In this document: one piece after another, positions 24,661-36,967 of the stretch
Layout: each line of letters opens with the position of its first letter
Position numbering within the stretch: the first letter of the stretch is position 1
DNA from: Glandiceps talaboti
Lineage: Eukaryota; Hemichordata; Enteropneusta; Spengelidae
Reading direction: 5' to 3'
Length of the DNA: 64,000 bases
NCBI RefSeq assembly: GCF_964340395.1
Contig: NC_135567.1
Coordinates: 18,952,806-19,016,805, forward strand
Translations under genes and position numbers: made by a program
The notes under the pieces: generated by a model
Told to the model about the DNA's origin: nothing
Databases searched by the model: none
The model's input: the letters and a program-made list of their open reading frames with translations, nothing else

Positions 24661-25369
24661 GTATTTTACTGAGATTGCTAATCTACCGAAATACTGGAAA
24701 TGCAGTGTGTCGCTACTGGTGATATTGAGATTTCCAATTGCAATTTGCAATGTTATTTATTTGGAAGTTGCTTCTCAAAGTCTGGTCAATTTTCTTACAT
24801 TTCCTTCTGTGTATATTATCAACTTGAGACTTTTACCTAAACAGACATTATTTGTGAGTTTTCTCTCATCTCAAAATATATAATACTGTCAGTGTTATTT
24901 AAGTATGAATTTCTTCACATTATCTACAAATTTGACAAAATGCAAACTGGCATTGTCAATACACATTTGTAAACTTTCATCTACATTACGATATCTACAA
25001 CATTAAAGAGACACAGACTGGCAAATAACGTTAAATTATTGCAAGAAAATGTTCAAGAATTCTAGATTCATACTTAATACTGAAAATTTCCACTCGGTCA
25101 AAAATTATAATTCGCTTCTTAGAAAATGTTTTACTCTATGTAATTATCCCCTATATATAGGGTATTTGGTTTTAAAGGGTTAATTAACACTTCACATTTA
25201 CCTTCTGATTAAAATGTCTATAATTTTGGCAGGATGCAATCTTCCAAACAATGTTAAATACCTAAATACTCCATGCAAAATACCATACTCATGCTATATG
25301 ATAAATAGGACCTACCGAAATACTGTATGGTACTGCTGCATGGATATACATCTACTTTACAAACTTCGT

Positions 25370-26530
25370 ATTCAGTGTTTGTTGTTATGAGAATACTGTA
25401 TCATGATACTCTCGTACATGCATCGTACTTTATACACTTCATATTGAATGTTTGCCGTTTTTGATGACACTGTATACCGGTATTACCTCCACAAACACAA
25501 TATTAACAAACTGCATATTCACTGTTGGCTATTATTAAATGAGAATACTGTATCATGATACTCTCTTACTTACATCGTACTTTATACACTTCATATTGAA
25601 TGTTTGTCGTTTTTTATTACACTGTATACCGGTATTACCTCCACAAACACAATAATAACAAACTACATATTCACTGTTGGCTGTTATTAAATGAGAATAC
25701 TGTATCATGATACTCCCATACTTACATCGTACTTTATACACTTCATATTGAATGTTTGCCGTTTTTGATGACACTGTATATTACCTCCACAAACACAATG
25801 TACTTAATAACAAACTGCATTATTCACTGTTTGCTGCTATTAAATGAGAACACTGTATGGTACTCTCGTACTTACATCGTACTTTAAAAACACACTCCAT
25901 ATGCAATGTTTGCTGTTATGACTCAGGGGTGAACAAATCATTTTGTGAACTGGTGGTCCCTGGACCAGTGCCTTAAAAAATCCAGTGGTCCTGCTGAAAG
26001 AGTTATGGTACAAGGTAAAATTTGTGCAGGTCCGTCCAAAAAAATCGCTAGTCCTGGACCCAGGACCAGTGGATTTGTTCACCCTGCCATGGTTATGTGG
26101 ATACTGCATCATGATATGCCCGCACATACATTACTTAATAAGAAACTGCATATTCACTCTTTGCTGTTATGAGGATACTGTATCATGATACTCCCATACA
26201 TACATCATAATTTCAATTAAAAATACACTTCATATTCACTGTTTGCTGTTATTAGATGAGGATAGATGGTACTCCTGTACATACATCGTACTTAGGAAAT
26301 ACTCTTCAAATTCAGTGTTTGTTGTTATGTGGATACTGTGTCATGATACTCTCGAACACACAGGCTACTTAATAAGAAACTGCATATCTGCTATGAGGAT
26401 ACTATATGGTACTCCTGTCCATACATCATATTTTCAATGAGGATACTTTATAGTACATTTACTTCCACACATACATCATATACTTTCATAATACACTTCA
26501 TATTCAGTGTTTGCTATTATTAAATGAGGA
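25370..26530. repeat. About 150-bp degenerate tandem repeat
   Basis: Seven or so units with ACTGTATCATGATACTC, CATCGTACTTTATACACTTC and ATTGAATGTTTGCCGTTTT. The family E element at 25928-26083 is inserted in it. Confidence 0.8.
25928..26083. mobile_element. hAT-like MITE family E, internally deleted copy
   Basis: Ends GGTGAACAAATC and GATTTGTTCACC; lacks the middle of the element at 19278. Confidence 0.75.
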
Positions 26531-26559
26531 TATACTGTATGGTACTCCCACACCGTGAC

Positions 26560-26800
26560 TCGTAGTGACAAAAACCCATAGGTCACATGTATTTTTGCCA
26601 GCTGAAAAATCAGGGAAAGTAATGGCAATTTTTAATGTTCTGACTCATACTTCAAAAACAGCAGAACCAGTATTGTAGACATGTAGACACACGTTGTCTT
26701 GACACAGACATGCATTGCCGTGACGTAGAAAGAAAACGGTATAAATTCCATATTTTTTGTTCCACTTGGTTTGCGCATGGAAAAATGTATAATATGCAGC
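26560..26800. repeat. Dispersed repeat family H
   Basis: Shares 'GCAGAACCAG...CGTTGTCTTGACA...CCATATTTTTTGTTC' with 33735-34200, but without the large 21-bp expansion. Confidence 0.6.
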
Positions 26801-26814
26801 GGCATATAATCATG

Positions 26815-26955
26815 AAAATGCTTAGAGCTCGTGTAGCGGCTTACAGCTCGTGTACGTAGTGGCTTAGAGCTCGTGTAGCGGCTTGTAGCTCGTGTAGCGG
26901 CTTATAGCTCGTGTATGTAGTGGCTTATAGCTTGCGTAGTGGCTTATAACTCTCG
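26815..26955. repeat. About 18-23-bp tandem repeat
   Basis: Seven units of GCTCGTGTAGCGGCTTA and variants; CpG-richer than its surroundings. Confidence 0.85.
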
Positions 26956-27381
26956 TAGCTGTTCAATGACTAGTACTGTATGCGCATCCTATATACTATA
27001 CAATGTTTTTTTTTATTGTTTTACCCAGGATGCATTGCGGTACAATGACTACACATGCACCTTCTATATACTATTCGCATTCTCCATGTAGAGGGCGCTA
27101 CTTACAATATCATTGTGAGGCAGCCGGTCACAAATGAATCTACCCTGCACGAGCTTATGGGGCTTTGCCTATTTATGATATTAATTGTGAAGAGAATATG
27201 TGAATATTAATGATGTCAGATGATGAAATGGTTATTACGATGTTCACATGTTGTCTCTTGCGTCGTTAAAATAACACAAAATGATGTGATTTTAGTTGGT
27301 GACATGTTCTGATATGATACCTTTAGAAATAGACATTGTAACGGAATGTATCAGCAATTATAAATACATGTTTGTGTACCC

Positions 27382-27700
27382 CAATATTTCTCTTCGTTCA
27401 GCCAATATAAATACGAGTGACCTAAGGGGCCTTTGTCACTACTCATCTAGCGACTCTTAGTGACCGTGCCCCTTAGGTCATGAGTATTTTCCAGCTGAAT
27501 GAAGAAAAATATTGGATAATAACATAATTATACCAGAGTCAGTAATATCAAAGAAAAATCAGGGAAAGTAATGACAATTTTGAATGTTTTGACTCATATT
27601 TCGAACACAGTAGGACCAGCAACATGAGCACGCTTTGTCGTGACGAAACGTAGAACAATCAGAGTATATATTCCATATATTTTGTTCAACAGTGATAGGA
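27382..27700. repeat. Hairpin-headed family H repeat
   Basis: Positions 27382-27515 form an imperfect inverted repeat with arms CAATATTTCTCTTCGTTCAG...GACCTAAGGGGC and GCCCCTTAGGTC...AATATTGG. The family H body follows. Confidence 0.65.
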
Positions 27701-27804
27701 GTTGATGACATAGAGAAAGCCTAGGTGGTTGCTTCTGGTAAAAACTAGCTCCTTGTTGCAACTTTTATCATCACGGAACAACATTTGATTAATGTTTTCT
27801 CAGC

Positions 27805-28236
27805 TCTTCACTTGACAGCGGTCTCTGCTTCGACACTTGGCAGTGAAAGACAGCAGACTCTGCTCCGACACTTGGCGGTGAAAGACGGCGGTCTCTGCTT
27901 CGACACTTGGCGGTGAAAGACAGCAGTCTCTGCTTCGACACTTGACGGTGAAAGACAGCAGTCTCTGCTTCGACACTTGGTGGTGAAAGACGACAGTCTC
28001 TGCTTCGACACTTGGTGGTGAAAGACAGCAGTCTCTGCTTCACTTGACGGTGAAAGACAGCAGTCTCTGCTTCACTTGACGGTGAAAGACAGCGGTCTCT
28101 GCTTCACTTGACGGTGAAAGACGGCGGTCTCTGCTTCACTTGACGGTGAAAGACAGCGGTCTCTGCTTCACTTGACAGTGAAAGACAGTCTCTGCTCCAC
28201 TTGACGGTGAAAGACAGTCTCTACTTCATGGCAAAC
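27805..28236. repeat. Minisatellite derived from pyruvate kinase exon 9
   Basis: Units of about 31 and 43 bp. On the minus strand they read GCAGAGACTGCTGTCTTTCA then CCGTCAAGTG, matching the exon 9 segment for [11 protein letters not shown]. About 12 units. The copy nearest exon 9 (28207-28236) still carries an acceptor-like TTACAG followed by GTTTGCCATGAAG. It lies just 3' of exon 9 in transcript sense. Confidence 0.88.
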
Positions 28237-28305
28237 CTGTAACAAAATGTACTAATTCTTCACAATAAAAGTGAAAGAACACATTTGATGAGATAAGGTA
28301 CTTAC

Positions 28306-28472
28306 TTCCCAGTCTTTGTGAGACACACAATTGCTCCAGCTTGGCAAGAAAAGGAGGCAGATACAGCAGCCATGGCTGTTGATAGAGCTGCATCACATGG
28401 GAATGGAGTGTGTCTTCTCAACTCTTCAAATACTTGACGGTGAAAGACTGCAGCCTCAGCTTCATGGCAAAT
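28306..28472 (-). CDS. pk: Pyruvate kinase coding exon 9 (homologue of the vertebrate PKM1/PKM2 exon)
   Basis: 167 nt, residues 398-452 plus two bases of Lys453. It begins [20 protein letters not shown] and ends [11 protein letters not shown]. Human PKM exons 9 and 10, the mutually exclusive M1/M2 pair, are also 167 nt and cover the same region. Lys450 matches PKM2 Lys433 (Glu in M1), so this is the FBP-binding form. Only one full copy exists here. Seven partial copies of its first 40-60 nt lie upstream and a minisatellite made from it lies downstream. Acceptor TATCATAG, donor GTAAGTAC. Confidence 0.96.
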
Positions 28473-28540
28473 CTATGATAACATAACATGATATAGGACT
28501 GGTATATTTAATATCAGTTTTAAAAGCCCTAATTAATGAC

Positions 28541-29307
28541 TGTAACTCTTTAAATACTTGACGGTGAAAGACTGCAGCCTCAGTCTCAGCCTCTTGGCAA
28601 ATCTATGATAACGTAACATAACGTAGGTACATTTAGTATCTGTTTTAAAAAGTCCTTATTTGCAGTTGTAACTCTTTGCTTGACGGTGAAAGACTGCAGC
28701 CTCAGCTTCATGGCAAATCTATGATAACGTAACATAACGTAGGTATATTTAGTATCAGTTTTAAAAGTCCTAATTAGCAGCTGTAACTCTGAATGGTGAA
28801 AGACTGCTGTTTTTGCTTTGTGGCAAACCTATGACAACATCAGCAAATATGATCAGTATCAGGACTCGACCCTCAGTTAAGCTAATTGATGGCTGTAACT
28901 CTTCACTTGATGATGAAAGATGACAGCCTCTGCCTCGTGGCAAGTCTACATGATAACATAACATAATGTAGGTGTATTCAATATCAGTTTGAAAAAGCCC
29001 TAATTGATGGCTGTAACTCTTCACTTGATGGTGAAAGACGACAGCATCTGCTTCATGGCAAGTCTACATGATAACGTAACATAATGTAGGTGTATTTAGT
29101 ATCAGTTTTAAAAAGCCAAAATTAATGGCTGTAACTTTTCACAAGTCGGTGAAAGACGACAGACTCTCCTTTTATTTGTGGCAAATCTACATGATAAATT
29201 GACTCAGGTGTATCAGTTTTAAAAGCCCTAATTCATTTCTCAACTCTTCACTTGATGGCGAAAGACTACAGCCTCAGTTAGAGTTCGGAGTCTGCTTCAT
29301 GGCAAAT
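28541..29307 (-). pseudogene. Seven partial copies of the 5' end of pyruvate kinase exon 9
   Basis: Copies begin (minus strand) at 28602, 28718, 28828, 28945, 29063, 29186 and 29307, at steps of 110-130 bp from the true exon start at 28472. Each keeps a splice acceptor (TAG) followed by ATTTGCCATGAAGCTGAGGC or a close variant, then up to about 60 nt of exon, then intron sequence. None has a donor or the rest of the exon, so they are non-functional fragments carrying decoy 3' splice sites. Confidence 0.9.
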
Positions 29308-29605
29308 CTATGACATCAAGAAATGTTTGTTAAAATCAACCTATCATTAGAACCATCGACAAACAATAAATTTGACATGTAGTTTTATGGTTGTGAAAAT
29401 ACCCTATAGTTTGTACCTAAGACAAGAAAGTGTAACAGTCGATTTCCACTTCCAAGAATAAATTATCGTTACACCTGGTTTATAACCAATCACAAATGAT
29501 AAAATGTATATCCATGAAAACATATTATCCTGAATCCATCACAACTTTCAATATCCAATCCCATCACTTGTCAAAACTGCACACCTGTTCAGTGTTGTAA
29601 TAGCC

Positions 29606-29937
29606 AATAGGGAACTTGCAAACCCGCCATGTTGAATGTTGAATCATGGGAAATGTGATAATAAATACTAATAAAATAGTATTGTAAACAATAATGTTAC
29701 ATTATTTTTAACTACAAATGATCAATTCATAGTTACCCTGACCATTGTGGGAGGTATATTTTATCGGTAGCTCCTGATTAGGTATTACGATAAAAACAGA
29801 TAATCCCATAGTCCTTTACATCTGAGCATGCTTAGTCTGGAATGCAAGTTCCCTGTTTACAATACCGATTCATTAGTATTTATTATCACATTTCCCATGA
29901 TGCAACATTCAAGGTGGCAGGTTTGCAAGTTCCCTAT
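29606..29937. mobile_element. MITE family B, copy 4, with an extra inverted half
   Basis: A full copy (29606-29857) is followed directly by about 80 bp of another copy's end in the opposite direction (29858-29937), sharing one terminus. Confidence 0.75.
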
Positions 29938-31146
29938 TGCACACATACAAGTTTACTCAATATGATTGAACACCAACACTTAATAAGTAACAGCAACCAG
30001 AATCCAACCACAAGTAAAAAAACACCTGGAATCCATGCTTCCAATACAGCTTCATCATTTTACCCATGACATTGTCACCCAAAAAAAATCTTCGTAAAAA
30101 TTCCCGTAGAGTTGTCTAACAGGGTAATTATTGTCAGCTTGAAAGAAAACCCAATTTCATTTTATAGAGATTAATGAAGGCTATTATGAAAGTTGTTGGG
30201 TAATTGTTCGAAAAGTCAATTTTTTTTTTGCTTTTCAAAATTATACTTTACAATTCAGTTTCTGCTGGACAGCATGTTTGCAAGTATTGGTTTGGATTTA
30301 GGTTGTCGTCCTAATCCTAGCCTAACATCACAACATGCAATGTTTATTTTTTCTTGTCACTTTTTAAGACTCAGTAGTATTTCACATTGTTTGTAAAACT
30401 ACACATATTTCAGACAGTAATTTATAGTCACATTAGAACAGTAAATTGGAAAGGATTGCAATGTTTTAATACATCTACTACGGACGCAATGACTTAATTA
30501 TTCAGCAAAAATGTCTCTTTTCACAATGGGCTGTAAAATTCAAAGAGACATTAACACGGAGTAATCAAATCATTGCATGATCAAAAGCCATTGTAGATAG
30601 ATTAATTTCCAATTTACGATTCCACACCTACTTTTTTTTACTGATTCTTGAAACCATGAACAATATATTGTCTATTATGTTTATCATTCTGTAAAACCGG
30701 ACAGCATTTTGTTGAGTTATCAAATTTATGAATGAAGGAGTCATTTTTATAACTCAGGGTACATCACAAAGTATTATGCATGGCTAACAACATATGATTT
30801 GACATTTAGATATCTTAAATCGGTCCACAAAGCCCATATTCCTGATTTGTAGTCGGCCATCTTGGAAAATGGGGGCCATATTGGATTTCAAGTGGTGGTG
30901 TAATTTTCGTAATTAGTACTCTCAGTGAGTGCACACACCGCTTTTTATGCTTGTATCACATTTTGAATGATTATGTAACTTATCCGCATCACTATGTATA
31001 ACTAGACAGCATGAATTCCAGGCCACCATAACCAAAAGAAGAAATTAAAGTAACCACACAAGACAACGTGACAGCATTACCTTACTTGTATGAATATTGT
31101 AATCTAGAGAAAGCTACAGACAACATTATACAAATATATACAAGTT
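29938..31146. other. Intron 8 sequence, no gene recognised
   Basis: AT-rich; a GGGGGCCATATTGGATTTC motif at about 30875 echoes the 24-bp repeat at 8012. Nothing else. Confidence 0.4.
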
Positions 31147-31516
31147 ATAGTATCGAATTAAAGTTTTGTTCCAAACACAACTTTGAAAATTTTACCTGAA
31201 AATGTTGACTGCACACTTCAGTGTTTGTCAAAAGAATGACCCACGGTTCAACACATATACAGATTTCAGTCTTGTCAACATATTGACCCACTATTTAGCT
31301 CACGTGACCTTATGGACACATGAGCCATCTTTGAACAGTGACAGCGGGCGATACAAACTTCCAAGCACCTATGACCCCTTATTAGGCTCACATTTCCGTA
31401 AGGTCACATGTGCCGAATAGTTGGTCAATCTGTTGACAAAGACTGAAGTATGTAGTCCAAAATTTCAGGACAATTTTCAAGTTTGTGTTTGGAACAAAAG
31501 TTTTATTCGATACTAT
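31147..31516. mobile_element. Long palindromic MITE, family C
   Basis: About 370 bp, nearly all inverted repeat. Ends ATAGTATCGAAT and ATTCGATACTAT; inner arms TTGTTCCAAACACAA / TTGTGTTTGGAACAA and GACTGAAGT / ACTTCAGT. Confidence 0.8.
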
Positions 31517-32035
31517 GGTTTAGCAACACAGATGAATTTCCATTAGAACACATACATGTATAAGTTATATTACACAAAAGTGAGGAATCCACGCTGTCCG
31601 TTTTTTTTACAATATAGCATGGCTATTTCAACTCTAACTATTTCAAACATCCAACCAAAAACTTTGTTTCCTTTCTCAGGAATAATATTTTAGTTTTAAC
31701 TCAACACGTAAAATAATTTACATAGTATATTTCAGGTAACTCACTCATTATCTTTGAAAATGTTCAAAGAACCATTATACCAATCACGTATCAGTTTTGA
31801 ACTCAGAACATAAATAAGCGATTTAGCTGTTCAGAACTAACATAAAATATTTCAAATATAACTACTTTCTTTGAACATAATATCACAACTTGTTAACAAC
31901 CAGTCACCATTTATTAAAAACAAATCCACACTTCAAACCACAAAGATACCTAGAATGCATCACATCTGGTTTGCATTAGAATATGCAAATTTTCAAGCAA
32001 ATCACAAAGTCCTCCAAAAATGTAAAACTCATCTA

Positions 32036-32242
32036 ATACCTTGTTCAGACACACACAGCACTGGTGTAAAGTTACAACTGATTTCTACCACCCTGCCAAG
32101 TTGCCTGTCATACCAATATGCTAAACACTAAAACTACTGGTATGTATAGCAGGTGACAGGCAAACTTGGTAGCTTGAAAGAATTCAGTTGTAACTTGATA
32201 CCGGCGCAGCACTGACGTAACTATGTGTGTCTGAACAGGGTA
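32036..32242. mobile_element. Foldback MITE of about 205 bp
   Basis: Arms TACCTTGTTCAGACACACA / TGTGTGTCTGAACAGGGTA, with further pairing at AGTTACAACTGA / TCAGTTGTAACT and TGCCTGTCA / TGACAGGCA. Confidence 0.75.
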
Positions 32243-32264
32243 TGAAACCCTTTACGTATTATAA

Positions 32265-32750
32265 AACTGTACACCTGGTTTACAACAAATCAGAGTCTAA
32301 TCCCCTGTACACCTGGTATACAACAAATCAGAGTCTAATCCCCTGTACACCTGGTTTACAACAAATCAGAGTGTAATCCCTTGTACACCTGGTATACAAC
32401 AAATCAGAGTCAAATCCCCTGTACACCTGGTATACAACAAATCAGAGTCTAATCCCCTGTACACCTGGTTTACAACAAATCAGAGTCTAATCCCCTGTAC
32501 ACGGTTTACAACCAATCAGAGTCTAATCCCCTGTACACCTGGTATACAACAAATCAGAGTCTAATCCCCTGTACACCTGGTTTACAACAAATCAGAGTCT
32601 AATCCCCTGTACATCTGGTTTACAACAAATCAGAGTCTAATCCCCTGTACACCTGGTTTACAACAAATCAGAGTCTAATCCCCTGTACACCTGGTTTACA
32701 ACAAATCAGAGTCTAATCCCCTGTACACCTGGTTTACAACAATTCAGACT
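32265..32750. repeat. 39-bp tandem repeat, about 12 units
   Basis: Unit CCTGTACACCTGGTTTACAA plus CAAATCAGAGTCTAATCC. It fades into CCAATCA-bearing relatives up to the exon 8 donor at 32992. Confidence 0.9.
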
Positions 32751-32992
32751 CCAATCCCCCTCAGTAATCCATGGCCAACAATCACACACAGTCATGTACA
32801 ACTTAACACCAAGTTATAAACCAATCACAGCTCAGTTCTTTGCACCTGGTCACAACTACTTGTCTTATCCTCTATACCTGTTTGACGACCAATCAAAAAT
32901 TCCTACAGGACTTTGCACCTAGCTTATAACCAATCACAAATGCTCAGATATTTACATCTGGCTTATAACCAATCATAGTTGTTGTAACATAC

Positions 32993-33145
32993 CTTGTGCA
33001 TAATCTGCACTGATTCTAGTGGATAGTCTCCTTTAGCTGTTTCACCTGATAACATCACACAGTCGGCACCATCTAACACAGCATTGGCAACGTCACTGAT
33101 TTCGGCACGAGTTGCTCTAGGTTTGTGAACCATACTTTCTAACAT
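32993..33145 (-). CDS. pk: Pyruvate kinase coding exon 8
   Basis: Exactly 51 codons in phase 0, residues 347-397, beginning [10 protein letters not shown] and including [20 protein letters not shown]. This is the end of the A-domain barrel. Acceptor ATTTTACAG, donor GTATGTTA. Three partial copies of its first 60-70 nt, with the acceptor, lie in the upstream intron at 33193-33509. Confidence 0.97.
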
Positions 33146-33192
33146 CTGTAAAATGACAAAAAGTTAGACGAAATATAACAACAATTTTACTG

Positions 33193-33509
33193 TTGGCAAC
33201 GTCACTAATTTTGGCACAAGTTGTTCTAGGTTTGTGAACCATACTTTCAAGCATCTGTAAAACGACACGAAATATAACAACAATTTTTACTGCATGCATT
33301 GGCAACGTCACTGATTTTAGCACAAGTGACTCTTGGTTTGTGAACCATACTTTCTAACATCTGTAAAATGGCAAAAAGTTACGGCAAGAAAGAACGACTC
33401 AAATTTGACACTTAATATAGCATGAATAGTTTAGCACTGGTGATTTTTATCACAAACTAAGCACATGTTGATCTCAGTTTATGTACCATACATTGTACAT
33501 TTTGAACAT
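33193..33509 (-). pseudogene. Three partial copies of the 5' end of pyruvate kinase exon 8
   Basis: Copies begin at 33254, 33360 and 33509, each after a CTGTAAAA/CTACAG-type acceptor. The first two would still read [18 protein letters not shown]; the third is decayed and has a stop. Each ends after about 60-70 nt. The true exon starts at 33145. All lie in intron 7 upstream of it. Confidence 0.9.
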
Positions 33510-33734
33510 CTGTAGAAAGACAAAAAGTTAAAAGAAATATAAGAAAAACTCAGTAAGTTTAAAATAGATGTCTTGTGTTCAATCTCAGTCCTGGGTTCAA
33601 TCCATTGTATTGCAAGATTGTCTATTAAAATAGTGTTTCTAGTAAGATCAACTTCACTCAGTCTAGATATTGGCATGGTGTATTTTACTACCTCCTGTTA
33701 TCAGAAACAACACTTGGTGTTGATTTTTTGAATT

Positions 33735-34389
<655 letters not shown>

Positions 34390-34619
34390 TCATCAAAACT
34401 AGGAAAATGAATGGCTGAAAATAATTTCATCAAATCTGGTAAATAAACAATTCAAAATAACTTCATCAAATCTGGAAAAAACGAACACTTCAAAACGCAT
34501 CAAATTTAAGTTCGTTTTTCACTGTCACTGTGTCAAGAGAGAAAACTTCAAACTCGATGAAATGATACCAATCTGGGTTAAGATTGGTTAGATCATCAAA
34601 CCAAGCAAGGTGACACCAT

Positions 34620-34870
34620 CTTGGGAGTATATGACTAGTAAATTCTGAACTGTGGGGGCGCTATTACCTGCGCTGTACCCATAAACTTACTGAATAACTG
34701 TACAGTAGTTTTCCATCTACTTTCCTATAGTAAACTGTGAGGGCGCTGTTACCTATGTTGTGTTGTACTAATAAATTGACTGATCAACATACTTTTTGAT
34801 GCCTTCGTGGTTTTGTCTTACCAACTAGTAAACTGTGAGGGCGCTATTACCTAACATACTCATAAACAGA
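34620..34870. repeat. About 100-bp tandem repeat including a copy of the exon 6 3' edge
   Basis: Three GTGAGGGCGCTATTACCT units. The one at 34791-34816 includes a copy of the exon 6 end (minus strand CACGAAGGCATCAAAAA followed by donor-like GTATGT). Confidence 0.8.
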
Positions 34871-34883
34871 TCAAATAACGTAC

Positions 34884-35011
34884 TTTTTGATGCCTTCATG
34901 GTTCTCTATCTTGCTGATTATCTTGATCTTCTTACCAGCCTCACCAAGTACCTCTCTCACTGCATGGACGTCTGCTGCTTTACGAATGAATGATGCAAAC
35001 ACTATATCCAC
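34884..35011 (-). CDS. pk: Pyruvate kinase coding exon 6 (catalytic Lys)
   Basis: Residues 254-295 plus two bases of Lys296. It starts [18 protein letters not shown] and ends [14 protein letters not shown]-type sequence. Lys287 in ISKIENHEG matches catalytic Lys270, and the following Glu is a metal ligand. The donor is GTACGT rather than the commoner GTAAGT. A partial copy of the 3' edge lies just downstream at 34791-34816. Confidence 0.96.
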
Positions 35012-35193
35012 CTGTATAAAATACACCACTTGTTAAACCTACACTTGCTGCAGCACGAATATTATAGCAATATATTCCCTGAAAATTGTTAAAATATTAA
35101 TAATTAGACATCGTGCATCTTAGTTTGAGGTCGATTTTATCCATAAGTAGTGCAGTAACATGTTGCAGTCATGATCGTGTTCTGTGTGCTGGT

Positions 35194-35479
35194 CAGTGTG
35201 CCCTTTAAGCCAAAACACCAAATTTTGGTGCGTCACTAGAAAATGTGTGCGTCAGTGGTACATCAAATTGGCTTAGAGGGCACACTCACCACATAGTAAG
35301 AGATAGGGGAACACCAAATTTTGGTGCATCACTAGAAATTGTGTGCGTCAGTGGTACATCAAATTGGCTTAGAGGGCACACTCACCACATAGTAAGAGAT
35401 AGGGGACATCAAATTTTGGTGTCACTAGAAATTGTGTGTCAGTGGCACGTCAAATTGGCTAATATAAGAGGGCACACTG
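35194..35479. mobile_element. MITE family D, copy 1
   Basis: Ends CAGTGTGCCCT and AGGGCACACTG, with about three internal units of CACCACATAGTAAGAGATAG...CACTAGAAATTGTGTG. No target duplication is evident. Confidence 0.75.
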
Positions 35480-35689
35480 GATACAAGCTCAAGAATCAAC
35501 TAGTTACATGGACATCTTTAGAAACATCTTCACTAACTTTCACATATCTATTGTGCAATGATTTTGATTTGAACAATTTCCACACTAGATACACCAAGCA
35601 ACATTTCTACCAAATACCATGGCAATCAGCCTGACAGTTTTTTACTTAAATTTAAAGCAACTACGTAATTAAGTAAACAACTCACCCAC

Positions 35690-36010
<321 letters not shown>

Positions 36011-36111
36011 CGCACAAGCCCACACTTCACTTCACCACACTTATAGCATAACTGAACTTCAACTTTACGAGCAGTCATATTAAAAAGCAGTGATAACCAT
36101 GATTAGCTTAC

Positions 36112-36254
36112 TCCTTGTTGAACACCAAATGTGAGATCTTTTTTGTCCTTCACAGACACGGCAGGTAAATCTACATCTGCTTCTGGTAGATTACAACCCT
36201 TCCTACTACCGAGAGTTCCTGGGTTCTCAACATTGCAGTCCAAGTAATTAGGTC
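36112..36254 (-). CDS. pk: Pyruvate kinase coding exon 5
   Basis: Completes Gly206 and runs to Gly253: [19 protein letters not shown], then [18 protein letters not shown], ending LTFGVQQG. It covers the return from the B domain into the A barrel, with the conserved NLP...VDLPA segment. Acceptor CTCCTCAG, donor GTAAGCTA. Confidence 0.96.
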
Positions 36255-36334
36255 CTGAGGAGACAAGATGGAAAATTATGCCAATGGTAATAATAATAAT
36301 AATAATGTTGATTTTTATATAGCGCTTTCCCACT

Positions 36335-36735
36335 CTGTGCTTACAATTCTCGCTATCTGCAATACAATTCTATGCATCGCTAAGGAGTCAAATGGACCGC
36401 GCTTGCATTTGTCGACACCTACACTTCTGGTCGCCTATGTCAATACACGTGAATGTTTCTTCCAAACAGTTTAATTTGTAACAAATAAGATAAACGCAAG
36501 TTTTAAGCTCATATAATTATGGAGGTGGGAAATTTAAATATGTACAGTATCTTTCCAGAGCAAAATTACAAGAGATGTCTACAACTGAAAATGGGAAAGA
36601 AACATTCCTGTGTATTAGCATAGCCGACCGGAAGTGTAGTTGTCGACATTAGAACGCGTTGTCGCGCGACTTCGTTACATTTGACTCCACAGTCGTGTGT
36701 AGAATTGTATTGCAGGTAGCGAGAATTAGTACCCC
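36335..36735. mobile_element. Inverted-repeat element with arms of about 130 bp
   Basis: Arm 1 contains AATTCTCGCTATCTGCAATA and GTCGACA..TACACTTC; arm 2 contains TATTGCAGGTAGCGAGAATT and GAAGTGTAGTTGTCGACA. A non-coding foldback copy in intron 4. Confidence 0.7.
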
Positions 36736-36967
36736 TGGCTCGGATCATATTGGCACAATGGCCCTTTATACTTCCTCAAATTCCTGGGGAACATACAATC
36801 CATTGCAGCCTTTATAAGTGTATAGGATTATAGCATTCAGTGATTCACATTGCAACCTCTATCCTACCAGGTCCCCAATTATACAGCTGGGTTGACTGAG
36901 GCACAGTCATGGTTCAAATCTTACCCAAGTAGCCACTCAGAAACAAATGGCAATGATGTGGCTCGAA

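Noticed and set aside
28541-29307. A set of mutually exclusive full alternative exons (PKM1/PKM2 style)
   Set aside because: Each copy stops after about 60 nt and lacks the rest of the 167-nt exon and a donor, so none can replace exon 9.
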